DNA of 64,000 nt, from NCBI GenBank assembly GCA_029929735.1, contig JAKELP010000039.1, positions 2,382,191-2,446,190 of the forward strand, in the 5' to 3' direction. Positions 54,335-64,000 of the stretch are shown here, piece by piece; the first letter of the stretch is position 1, and the number at the start of each line of letters is the position of its first letter. Below the pieces are notes generated by a model. The model was not told the DNA's origin and searched no databases. It saw only the letters and a program-made list of their open reading frames with translations. The DNA comes from Mimosa pudica (taxonomy: Eukaryota; Streptophyta; Magnoliopsida; Fabales; Fabaceae). A program made the position numbers and the translations under genes.

Positions 54335-57266
54335 TTAAGGCTTGCGCTTGTTATTTTTCCCTCTCTGATTCTTTTGATACTCTTCTTCCACTCTGGCCCA
54401 TGCTTCGTCCATTTCCTGCTGATCAATCTGAGCAAGTATCTCTTGGAGTTCTCTAGCCTCTTTTTCCTTTCTAATCCTTTCTAACTCCAAAGACTCTACA
54501 ATTGCTCTTCTCAGATCATCGGCCTCACTTAGCCCAGAAGAGGAAGAACCAAGTGATGTCTCGTTGATGGGGATGACACCATGAGGAAGATGAATGTTCT
54601 CTGACGGGATATCATCCATCACTTTCTGGTGGGATATCATCCATCACTTTCTGAGCTTGTTCTCTGACGGAGGACTGAAACGTTGAAGCTTGATTCTCAG
54701 GCTCTTCCTCACTGTCTGCAGGCTCAGAGATGCCTGTCCCCTTTTTGACAGCACGCTTCACTCTTGTTTTGCTGGATTTAACCACTGGAGAAGCAGGAGT
54801 AGAAGTTGGCGCTGAAGGAGGAATAGGAACGGCTCTCACTCTCACAAGTGGCTCAGACCTTGTGTACCCATATTTCAACATAATCTCCTCAAGTACAGTG
54901 AGTGCAGGTGCAGAGGGAGAAGGCTCAGAAGAAGGAACCTCAGGCTTAGGTTCAGGCTCAGGCTGTGGGAGTTCACCAGGTTGCTCAACCAACACCATTG
55001 CCAGTTCTGACCTTTGCTCATCTGATCGCTGCTGTTGCATGAATCGGATGGCTTCCCCACGAATCAGACTCTCAGCACCACTTAATCTTTGAGACTCCAT
55101 AGCTCGGCGGAGGGCAGCAGCGATGTCCTCATCTAGCCATAAGGAGGGTTGAGTTAGGATTTCTCTCCCCCTTTTGGCATCATCAATAAGGGCGAGGGCC
55201 AGGGAGGATGGATTGGGTGAAGAGGAGGGTGGAGGTTCAGGGCCAAATTGTGTAGGGGGTGATGGGTCGGGTGAGGATGTGGATGAAGAGGATGTGGGTG
55301 AGGTTTGTTCTGGTGAATTAGGAGGGTTGGGGAGGAGGGCTGTGTTTCTTTCGAAGAAGGAGGGGTGGGTGAATAGGCCATCAAATGGGTAGGTGGAGTA
55401 GTAGACATCGGGTTGTCTAACTTTCCACCGAATAGGGGATTGGTCTCGGAGGTAGTAGGTGTGAAGTGGGTGATCAGGAGAGGTAAAACCTAAGGTTTGG
55501 GCGATGGTGGGTTGAGAGGTGGTAGGGTTAGGGTTGGAAGGCCCGGCGGAAGTGGGGGATGGTGAGCGGTTAGGGAAGTTATGTGGAGATGGAGAGTTAT
55601 TGGAGTTAAGGGGTGATTGACGAGGGGAGTGTTGGGGTGAGTTTTGTGTGAAGTTTTGAGGTGATGGTTGATGGTCATTGTTGGGTGATGTATGAGGTTG
55701 GTCATTTTGGGGAGGAGGCTGTTGTAGCTGTTGATTGTTAGGTGGAGGAGGAGGAGGTAGTAGTGGTTGATTAGGTGGAGGAGGTGGTGGTAAGTTACCT
55801 TGTGGTTGAGGGATCTGGAGATGATTGAGGATAAGGTCTAGCTTGGCGTCTACCCGCGCTAGTTGAGCTTCGACTCGCCCTACTCTGTCCTCAAGCCTCT
55901 GGATTCTCTCTCCCTGCTGCAGGAATCCAGTGTCACACTCATCACGGAGAGGAGTCACCAATGAGTCAGTCAGCCTAAAAAGGATCTCCTCCTTTACATC
56001 TGTAGCAAAGGCCTTGACTGTAGCTGGCACCTTCGCGAACCGGCTGGGACCAGGCTGAGAGTCGACTTCTTGATCTCCAGCACCAGATACAGAAGGGACT
56101 GAGGTATGAGAGGCACTGCCTGCCTGAGACCCTGAGCTAGTGAGCTTGGCCTTCTTAAGATACTTAATGCTCATCTTGCTGATGTTAATTGCACTCACAG
56201 GAAGGCACTTAACATTTTCTTCCTCCACATCAGATGTAGCCTTGATCAGATTCTTCTCAAGGAGGAAGGCGATGATGGTGGGGTAGGGAAGACATCCAGC
56301 CTTATGATTTACCATCCATCGATGCAGTTCAAGGCTGATCAACTGCCCGGGGTTGATTGGCTGCTGGGAGAGAAGTCTGGGGAACCATGGGTTGTCTAGG
56401 AGTGTGAACTCGTTGAAGTTACCCCACTTGTGTGTCATCATACGGGAGTAGACGTAGTATAAGAGTCTGTTGGAGTCAGACATCCCGGACACCTTCTTCC
56501 CTTGGGTGTCATAAATCTTCTCGAGTTCCTCCTTGCTGAGTTTGAGTGACTCAGGGTATAGCCACTCATTCATTTCCTCTTCAGTAATCCCCATTAGGGC
56601 GTTGATGTCCCTCCAAGTGAAACTGAAGGTTCTCCCCCTTACTGTGGCGGTGAAGGTGAGTCTACGAATTTGTCCCTTCCCATCTACCTTCTTATGCTTG
56701 ACTTTCCCAGTGAGAGACTCACAGAACACTCGCAGGACGTTGATATTGTAGTCCTGGTTGATCCCCAGCCAGGGCATGTACCTTTCCAGAAAAGGCCGTA
56801 AGTGTGGAAACCCTAGTTCATCAATTTTGGCCAGATCTATGAACATTCCGTTGTTGAAGTAGGGCTTGATGGTCTCAAACTTGGAGGAAACTGCCTCCAA
56901 AGGCCCATCTCGATATACCAGAGGATCATCCTCCTCTACTCTTTGTCTTTTTGAAGAGGGCTCTTCGCTGAACTGAACCTTCTTTTTCCCTTTTCTCTTG
57001 GCCTGTTCTTGTTGACGTTCAGCATGCCCAGGCTGTTCTTGGACTCGCTCAGAATGTCCAGGCTGTTCTTGGACTTGCTCAGAATGTCCAGGCTGTTCTT
57101 GGACTTGCTCGTTCTGCCCTTGGCTCTACCCAGATTGTTCTTGGTGTTCATGTGATTTTCCAGATTTTCCAGAGTGTGAATGCCCAGATTTGTTCGTTTT
57201 GGACTTTGATTTCTTGGATGTGGTGGCTTTCTTTGTGTTGGGATTAGTTTCATGTGAGCCGGCCAT
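54335..57266 (-). pseudogene. broken third ORF of SIRE-B
   Basis: Homologue of the 1097-codon third ORF of SIRE-A. It starts at ATG 57266 with the same Met-Ala-Gly-Ser-His-Glu-Thr, but an in-frame TAG lies at 57128-57126 (codon 47). A frame then stays open down to 54612, including the conserved domain (Trp-Leu-Gly-Ile-Asn-Gln-Asp-Tyr), the coiled coil and Pro-rich tracts. Near the 3' end a 25-bp tandem duplication (period 54606/54631) shifts the frame, and the final charged coiled coil is read in another frame (to 54335). Three 30-bp tandem repeats at 57028-57117 encode a ten-residue unit with Gln-Glu-Gln-Pro-Gly-His-Ser-Glu. A shorter product starting at an internal Met (56900) is conceivable. 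The function of the family is unknown. Confidence 0.9.
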
Positions 57267-57700
57267 TTTTGTGTGGGTTTAAGGTTTATATGAGATGAAA
57301 TGCGAAGAGAAAGATGAAGAAGATGAAGAACAAGATGAAGAACAGATGAATGTATGCAGAGAGTTTGGGTGAGAAAGTGAAAAGTGAAAAGGCAAAGTGA
57401 CTGTTGGTTATTTATATAGAGTTACAATGGATGCAATGCTCAGAATGGCTCTTCATGAAGGCATGCGTTTGTTCATTGGGTAACGTAAACATTTAATTGG
57501 AACGGCGCACCTTTTGACATGTGTCACTTTGCTTTGTCAGAGGAGGCACAACTTCTCATGGAGGAAGTTGAAACGTTTTGTGAAGTGACGTGTCTTTTCC
57601 CAGACATTGGCGCTCCCGCTCACTTTAATTCAACACTCAGCGCCAGCAAATGATCATCCGGAAGTGGTTTTGCTTCCGGTTGCACTTGCTCAAGATTTAA
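57267..57700 (-). promoter_or_regulatory. putative internal promoter and leader of the third ORF of SIRE-B
   Basis: Minus strand, in order: CCGGAAG/CTTCCGG stem (57679-57673/57664-57658) with the same 8-nt loop as SIRE-A; GAGCGCC; GACACGTCAC (about 57590); the 51-bp block 57524-57474 (3 differences from SIRE-A, no gap); TATA box TATATAAATA at 57418-57409; then a CT-rich leader to ATG 57266. The TATA-to-ATG distance is about 142 bp here and about 138 bp in SIRE-A. The sequence between block and TATA is much less alike, so the blocks look selectively kept. Confidence 0.6.
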
Positions 57701-57816
57701 CATTGTGGGTGACCTGCGAAAACTAAAGGTTGGCACTTTGAAGCCTAAGTTAGCATAGTTGGCAGGTTTTAACAATTAAGCATAGATGTTTTCTGAAGAT
57801 TAAACTTCGTTTCGAC

Positions 57817-57881
57817 ATTTTCAAATTTTCCTTTATAAGAATAAATTGATCAACCCTCAGAGGTTGTTTGGTAGCTATGTC
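57817..57881 (-). pseudogene. relic of the C-terminal end of pol
   Basis: About 21 codons on the minus strand read Asp-Ile-x-Thr-Lys-x-Pro-Leu-x-Val-Asp-Gln-Phe, matching the last residues of SIRE-A pol (Asp-Ile-Phe-Thr-Lys-Pro-Leu-Gly-Val-Asp-Gln-Phe). One extra codon sits between Lys and Pro. Nothing else of pol is found to the right, so the deletion ends here. Confidence 0.8.
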
Positions 57882-57959
57882 TGTAGTTGAGAGACCATTC
57901 TTGCACATGCTTCCGGAAGTGTGTCCGCTTCCGGATGTGAGGGTCTTTAAATTTAACAT

Positions 57960-58684
57960 TGAAAGCCCTTATCTTCCATACTAGGGGCCTTTTTCACTAG
58001 GGGACCTGCAGGTGCTAGCGGAAGCATATGCGCTTGCGGATGGTAAGTGGAAAAACTTAAGATTTAACATTAGTATACATGTTGAGGACATTCCAAGTCA
58101 CAAGCTTATGTTAATTAACTCAATATAATAATCTCAAGAAAACGTGCTTGCTTGTTGGTTTGGTAAAACAGGAGTATCAATAATGTGAAAACAGACTTTG
58201 AAATTTAGGTCACAATTTCTCAGTTTCACTATCAAGTCATGAACTCTATTCATACTCTCTTGGATAAATATCAATGTGATAGCACAGGGAGTATCGAGCA
58301 GACTGCATATTTTCAGAGTTTCATACACAGGTAAGTTCAACAAATATGCCTTAAGGATGTTCATGTTAAATTATGAAGACATGTGAAATGTAAACACAAT
58401 GAGATTCTAAAACCTTCAATGTACACTCAATAGTTTAGCTTTAATAATGAATCAAGTTTACAAGAACAGCTAAATTCTCAGCATATAATCACAAGAATAA
58501 TTTTCAAATCTTAGCTCAAGTTCTTTCAAATATGCTTAATATGATCTCATTATTCTTAGGATATCAACAAGCTTTAACTTAATCCAGATTGTACTAGGCT
58601 TGTGATAGTGAGCCAGGATATAAGGCTTTCAGTGGGTAGAGATTCTTAAGAGTTCTTTCCAGCCTAGTTATCTACACTCACTTA
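57960..58684 (-). other. non-coding interior of SIRE-B
   Basis: No domain in any frame. GCTTCCGGAAG- and GGAAGC-type words at 57908-58045 resemble the LTR motifs. The last five bases (ACTTA) are the target duplication of the solo LTR. Confidence 0.5.
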
Positions 58685-60569
58685 TGAAATGCGTGGCTGT
58701 CACCCAAGAGGGGGGGTGAATTGGGTGGCAGAATAAAACTTATAAAAATTCTCCCTTTTAAAACTTTACTCCTTGTGCTTGATGAGAGTGACGATGTATT
58801 ACCCCAAGCACAAGTGAGTATCTAGTAGTGTGGTGCTTGATGTGTAGATTAAAACAACCAGAATGAGCACACACGAGTTTATCCTGGTTCGGTCACTTCC
58901 ATACCTAATCCAGTCCCCAGGCTCCACCTGAGATTTTCAATCCACTAAACCTCTTGTTTGAACCAGGCACAAGAAAGCCTTTACACTATAGGTTTTACGA
59001 ACACGGGTTCACCTAACAACCCACAGGTTTTGCAACGGGCTCACCTGCAAACCTTACAACCACAGGTTTTACAACGGGATCACCTGCAACCTTACAACCA
59101 CAAGTTTTGCGGGCTAACTTGCAACCTATGGAGATTTAGAAAACCTCTAAATGCTCCCCCTCACTTTTGTAAGATAATAATTCTGTTCGTCAAGCACAAG
59201 CTTTAGAACAGTCTCTATCAATTAGAGGATTTGATAATATGTTCACTTAATGAACTGATTGTGATAAACACTTAAGTACAAATGATTCTCTCTAAAAATG
59301 GATGATGTTACTCACTTAAGTACAAATGAATTACTCTCTAATAATGTTACAAATCTAGATCTGAGAGTAGAAGATGAGAGGAATGTAGAATATAGTTTCT
59401 CAGATAATATGCTCTGTTCGTCCAACCTCTCTTCTGAATGTAGATGTTCCTTTTATACTCGGCCTCAACATTCAGGCTTGGGCGGCAGATAGGATATGTC
59501 CGTTTGAATATAGCAGTTAATCCCATGTTACCGTTAAGAGGTACATCTTCATTAATGCTTAGCAGGGTTGACTTGCTTTATCTCTGAAAAGCAACTCTGA
59601 CAACTCTGCTCTGACAAAAGCATTCTGACTTCTGAGTGTGTGACGTTGGCTCTTGTACTCTTGCTGACGGATGATCATCGTTCATCCGGAAGTGGCAAAC
59701 TTGCTCTGCAAGTGTTAGTCTATGAATCTCAGTGCCAAGAGTATTTTCATCCGGAAGCTCATTTCCATCCGGAAGTACAACCAAGTTCTGCACACACTTG
59801 TTAGTCCCACCAGAGTAATATATATAATCAAGTGTAGTAGTAAGAACTATACATGCTGTGGGAGGCTTGTCTGCTATGGGAAGTAATCTTACTAAGAATA
59901 TGTTCTGACTTAGTGTATTGTCTACTGACGCTAGGGGATGTCTAATCCAATAGTCAGCGTGAGTCTCGTTATGTTACTCTAACTCTTAAGTCTTCCCAAG
60001 TGACTTGGTGTGTCATTTTCTTAAGCTATGGGATGTGTAGTATAACAACACTTAATCACATGCAGAGGGAGTTCATTTAGTCTAAGGAGCCTTTCTTGCA
60101 TCCGGAAGCACTTCCACATCCGGAAGCACTACTACTGGATGAAGGGTTATATTCACTTTTACTCACTCTCGCTCAGTTTCCTTCAATCCAACAGTCAGCG
60201 CTAGTCACTAAGCTATCGGAAGCAATTCTACTGGACGTGGCTTATGTTCACTGACGCTTAGTGTCATCTATTCCAACAGCCAGCGCCAGTCTAAATACAA
60301 CAGGAAGCAAAATCATTTCCGGTTGAATCCTAGCTTAGTCTTGAGGTTTTGTATATCTAGTGCTTATGGACTAAGTTATTTCCCTAGTGAATTACTTGCT
60401 CTCGCTGGGGGATGAGTCATTCATCCGCGAGCGCTAGTCCTAGTCTATCCGGAAGTAAATCCACATCCGGTTGCACTCTTACTTGGGATTCTATGTTAAC
60501 CTATTGCTTTCTAAGTACTTGATTCATTCTTTCATATTTTAGTCTTCATCAAAACTTAAGATTCTAACA
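58685..60569 (-). mobile_element. solo LTR of the SIRE-B family inside SIRE-B
   Basis: Same termini as the SIRE-B LTR (TGTTAGAATCTTAAG at 60569, CACGCATTTCA at 58685), with a perfect 5-bp duplication ACTTA on both sides (58680-58684 and 60570-60574). It has no primer site or polypurine tract. It is clearly more different from the two SIRE-B LTRs than they are from each other. Confidence 0.93.
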
Positions 60570-61597
60570 ACTTAGACTTCTATCCTATTGGCACTTGCTC
60601 TTGGATTTATCAAATCTCGCAGTAATTAATTCAAGGCATTTCCTAAGATTCCTAATGTATGTCCGACAAGGGAGGCTATCCATTAAAATGCACAACAGAA
60701 GGAGTAATGGAAAGAAATGCTCATATAAGATTGGCGAGATTTCCTCAAGATTTAATTCAGAACAGTCATTTCTTCTCATCTTGATAAAGAGCATACTCGT
60801 TGACACTCTCTCTTGTACCTCCACATTGTTCAAGCTTTTATAATCTGTCAACATACTTAACCACAGACTTGAACTGAGATCATTAGTAGATGGAACTTTA
60901 AGGTGTGATTAAAAAAAAAATTATTGCTCGAGTTCACAGCCAGTCAGTTTATAGTCAAGAATATTTAAAATCACAGTGAATGCATAAGATCACTACAGGT
61001 TGAAAATCATACTAGTATTACTATGTTTTTCTCATTCATTCCATAGAGCAATTTGAAGTTTGTCTTTAGATACATAAATGTCAATTGCCGATGAAATGAG
61101 TAAACATGCATTCATTACCCAATTAATTATTTAAATAAGAGAAAGGGTAAGAATGACATCACCAAGACTACATTTGCGTCAAGTAGTAGCTTGCTTGATT
61201 TTGATAGACGGTGCTTGATCTTTTCTATTTCAAGAGCAGTAGCACCAGGAGCCTATCATGAAGAACATCTTATTCAGATTTGACTCATTGCTCAGACCAG
61301 GTACGGTCTTGAATATTGTTGTTCTTTTGGATCTCCTTTCCTACAAAATACCAAGTAATTCCCTTTTCCATTTCTCAGTCTCCAAACTTGGATCTGACAG
61401 GTCAGTTTGTAGGAAGTGTAAGGTCCACATGCACTTAGTTATTAATTATGCTTATGCCATTTAGAATCAACTATGACTATATGCACTGGTTTTGATCATG
61501 ACAGCCAGACAGCATGTAGGTTATGAACATTGAATTTCCTTGAATTTTCTTCTCTTAGGAATATAATGTTCATATCTATGATGCTTGATGTAAAATC
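60570..61597 (-). other. non-coding interior of SIRE-B
   Basis: This is where protease, integrase and RT would be in a complete element. No such motif is present in any frame. The 82-89 codon ORFs at 60585-60854 overlap each other on opposite strands and have no domain. Confidence 0.55.
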
Positions 61598-62974
61598 TCA
61601 ATAATCCCATCTAACATTTGCATAAGAGATTTTACTTTCGCATGCTTTGACTCTAAGTGATCCCTTGCTTACCCAAGGAGATCTTCTGTACTTATCCTTG
61701 GCTCGAAGCACTGTCTTATGAGAGAGAGAATTCATTGGCTTACTCCATGTTGATCGAGAACTCCTCTCTCTCTTGTTCTTCTCAGGATAGTTGAGTGGAA
61801 CTCTGTGATAGCTCATCCTTGAGACAGAACCTTTGTTCCTAGTGGTAGTGCACTGCTTCTTATGATTGGACCAGGTGGTTGCAGCAGTGACATCACCACG
61901 AGTTCTCTTCTTTGGGGCAAGAGGAACTCTTGATCTTTCCTGCACAAGTAAGACACTGGAAGGAAGTTTTGGTACCCATTTGTACTTGGGTCCTACATGG
62001 TTAGTGCTGGACCTTACTTGTCCTTTAGAGATCCATACAAATTTATTTCTCACATGTAAATTTTTTCTAAAACTGCATGTGTGAGAAATATGACCTGATC
62101 TACCACAGTAATGACAGATAATGGAATGATGTTCAGAATGGGATTTCCTGTCATTATCTTGTTGGTCAATTTTGTTTCCAAAGACTCTCTTTTCTTTTAA
62201 ACCAACTTTTGAAGTCTCAGAGCCTTTTGAAAACCTTTCTTGTCCCTTCGATAGGGGTTCACAATTGGAACAATGTTCGGAGCATGTTGGAGCTTCCGCT
62301 CTCGGTTGGGAACTAGCTATTGATAGTGATAGTTGTTCTTCTATGGATGGAACATTGGAAACCTTGGATGTAGAAGAAGCAATGAATTCCTCTAGTTTCC
62401 TATTCTTTTTCCTTAAGCCTAGAACTTCTTTTGCAAGCTTACAGAATTCAATATGTAACTCATTATATGCGTCTTGCAATTCAGAAGGTTCAAGTTCAGA
62501 TACCTCATTCTCCTCAGTTTCTGAATCTAGGCAGAGATCAACACTCTCTTCACTGCCGCTGGCTTGCTCAATATCAGCTTCCTGTAGCTCACCACCAGTT
62601 GATCCACAAGGGGAACAAAAGGAGCTTTGGACAGCTTTACTGCTAAGGGAATGATCAGAAGCATACATAGCATCAAGAGTGTTCCAAATATCTCTAGCAT
62701 TAGAGCAATGTTTAATTTTCTGGAAATCACTGTCAGTTAAGCTTTTATACAAAATCTGCATTGCTCTAATGTTCAAGTAAAATAAATTTTTCTCCTCTTC
62801 AGTCCAGTTTACTTTTGGTTTGAAATTAGAATCATTTTCAAAGACATCCCACATTTTGAAACTCGAGTATAACACAAAACTTTTCATCCTTGTCTTCCAT
62901 AAGTAAAAATCAGTATTTTCTAACAAGGGTGGGGTAGTATGATCAAAACCTTCAAAACACATTTTATATCCCAA
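61598..62974 (-). CDS. gag: shortened gag-like protein of SIRE-B
   Basis: An intact 458-codon ORF that starts shortly after the primer site. The N-terminal Copia gag domain is recognisable (Phe-Tyr-Leu-Trp-Lys-Thr-Arg-Met near residue 23; Lys-Met-Trp-Asp-Val-Phe near 40). At about residue 110 it jumps to a Ser/Cys/Gly-rich and acidic segment, so most of the capsid C-terminal region present in the SIRE-A gag (about residues 110-280) is missing. A coiled-coil-prone stretch follows (about 160-200), then a CCHC knuckle (Cys-His-Tyr-Cys...His...Cys, about 287-300) and a basic tail with Trp-Val-Pro-Lys-Leu, as at the end of Sirevirus gags. Whether it can build particles alone is doubtful; co-assembly with a full gag is possible. 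Confidence 0.85.
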   Translation of the reverse strand: MGYKMCFEGFDHTTPPLLENTDFYLWKTRMKSFVLYSSFKMWDVFENDSNFKPKVNWTEEEKNLFYLNIRAMQILYKSLTDSDFQKIKHCSNARDIWNTLDAMYASDHSLSSKAVQSSFCSPCGSTGGELQEADIEQASGSEESVDLCLDSETEENEVSELEPSELQDAYNELHIEFCKLAKEVLGLRKKNRKLEEFIASSTSKVSNVPSIEEQLSLSIASSQPRAEAPTCSEHCSNCEPLSKGQERFSKGSETSKVGLKEKRVFGNKIDQQDNDRKSHSEHHSIICHYCGRSGHISHTCSFRKNLHVRNKFVWISKGQVRSSTNHVGPKYKWVPKLPSSVLLVQERSRVPLAPKKRTRGDVTAATTWSNHKKQCTTTRNKGSVSRMSYHRVPLNYPEKNKRERSSRSTWSKPMNSLSHKTVLRAKDKYRRSPWVSKGSLRVKACESKISYANVRWDY

Positions 62975-63028
62975 GTCAGCCTAGGTCTTTGCACTTGAGA
63001 TCTTTGGATCCTTTAAACAAGTGACCTT

Positions 63029-63040
63029 GCTCTGATACCA
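63029..63040 (-). other. primer-binding site of SIRE-B (initiator tRNA-Met)
   Basis: Minus strand TGGTATCAGAGC, 2 nt after the end of the 5' LTR. Confidence 0.95.
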
Positions 63041-63042
63041 AA

Positions 63043-64000
63043 TGAAATGCGTGGCTGTCACCCAAGAGGGGGGGTGAATTGGGTGGCAGAATAAAACTTA
63101 TGAAAATTCTCCCTCTTTAAGACATTACTCCTTGTGCTTGATGAGAGTGAAGATGTATTACCCCAAGCACAAGTGAGTATCTAGTGATGTGGTGCTTGAT
63201 GTGTGGATTAAAACAAACAGAATGAGCACACACAAATTTATCCTGGTTCGGTCACTTCCAGACCTACATCCAGTCCCCAGGCTCCACCTGAGATTTTCAA
63301 TCCACTAAACTTCTTGTTTGAACCAGGCACAAGAAAGCCTTTACACTTTAGGTTTTACGAGTACGGGTTCACCTAACAACCCACAGGTTTTGCGACGGGC
63401 TCACCTGCAAACCTTACAACCACAGGTTTTACAACGGGATCACCTGCAACCTTTCAACCACAAGTTTTGCGGGCTAACTTGCAACCTATGGAGATTTAGA
63501 AAAACCTCTAAATGCTCCCCCTCACTTTTGTAAGATAATAAATCTGTTCTTCAAGCACAAGCTTTAGAACAGCCTCTATCAATTAGAGGATTTGATAATA
63601 TGTTCACTCTATGAACTGATTGTGATAAGCACTTAAGTACAAATGATTCTCTCTAAGAATAGATGATGTTACTCACTTAAGTACAAATGAATTACTCTCT
63701 AAGCATGTTACAACTCTAAGATCCGAGAGTAGAAGATGAGAGGAATGTAGAATATAATATCTCAGACAATATGCTCTGTTCGTCCAACATCTCTTCTGAA
63801 GGTAGATGTTCCTTTTATACTCGGCCTCAACATTCAGGCTTGGGCGGCAGATAGAATATGTCCGTTTGAATATAGCCGTTAATCCCATGTTACCGTTGAG
63901 AGGTACATCTTTATTAATGCTTAGCAGGGTTGACTTGCTTTATCTCTGAAAAGCAACTCTGACAACTCTGCTCTGACAAAAGCATTCTGACCTCTGAGTA
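63043..64000 (-). repeat. 5' LTR of SIRE-B, partial (cut by window end)
   Basis: Same sequence as 52157-53114 with about three substitutions in 958 bp. Its beginning lies beyond the window. Confidence 0.95.

Larger units (their letters stand above)
52157..64000 (-). mobile_element. SIRE-B: non-autonomous Sirevirus, minus strand, 5' LTR running off the window
   Basis: On the minus strand: 5' LTR (63043 to beyond 64000), primer site, shortened gag-like ORF, long non-coding stretches, a roughly 20-codon relic of the pol end, the internal promoter-like block, a broken third ORF, polypurine tract and 3' LTR (54036-52157). Over the 958 bp that can be compared the two LTRs differ at about three positions. 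A solo LTR of its own family (58685-60569) interrupts the interior. Protease, integrase, RT and RNase H are absent. The third ORF and the promoter block are clear relatives of those of SIRE-A. Confidence 0.93.

Noticed and set aside
1..64000. CRISPR arrays, bacterial operons, ribosome binding sites or rRNA genes
   Set aside because: None is present; the 21-nt, 30-bp and 36-bp repeats are tandem without unique spacers, and the window is plant nuclear DNA.

Overview
This is plant nuclear DNA, most likely from a eudicot. The evidence is two spliced plant-type genes with GT-AG introns, AT-rich spacers full of Stowaway (Tc1/mariner) MITEs flanked by TA, tRNA-derived SINEs, hAT- and Mutator-like MITEs, and long nested LTR retrotransposons. 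The species cannot be named from the sequence.

Layout. Positions 1-20.7 kb are gene space. It holds a two-exon galactan beta-1,4-galactosyltransferase (GALS, GT92 family) gene on the minus strand (9969 down to 6117) and a three-exon class III peroxidase of the peroxidase-7 type on the minus strand (18354 down to 15679). Both open reading frames are intact across the splice junctions I infer. Around and inside them lie at least nine Stowaway-like MITEs, two SINEs, two hAT-like elements, two copies of a long-hairpin MITE (one split by a Stowaway) and a 0.9-kb Mutator-like MITE.

Positions 20.7-48 kb are a nested retrotransposon cluster. The host is a very long (about 3.4 kb once insertions are removed) Ty3/gypsy LTR in minus orientation. 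It is split by (i) an old Copia element with TA...TA termini, itself carrying an Athila/Tat-like LTR fragment; (ii) a young, apparently complete 11.8-kb Sirevirus (Copia), called SIRE-A here, with intact gag, pol and a 1097-codon third ORF; and (iii) a 1.3-kb solo LTR. To the right lies G-poor sequence that may be the gypsy interior, split by another solo LTR (45556-47083).

Positions 48-52 kb hold a 926-bp Mutator-like hairpin element, microsatellites, a third long-hairpin MITE and a pair of 135-bp direct repeats built on a 21-nt unit. From 52157 to the window end runs a second Sirevirus (SIRE-B, minus strand). It has nearly identical LTRs but lacks almost all of pol. It keeps a shortened gag-like ORF and a broken copy of the third ORF, and has a solo LTR of its own family inside it.

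How the parts relate. SIRE-A looks able to encode all copia enzymes. SIRE-B is young but has no enzymes, so it probably moved using proteins supplied in trans. The two differ a great deal outside the third ORF, but both keep a roughly 270-bp block between pol and that ORF. The block has a CCGGAAG/CTTCCGG stem, a 51-bp ungapped near-identical stretch and a TATA box about 140 bp before the ORF start. I infer a dedicated internal promoter for the third ORF. This, a set of four equal-stem hairpins in the gypsy LTR, and an in-frame UGA between gag and pol are the observations most worth following up.
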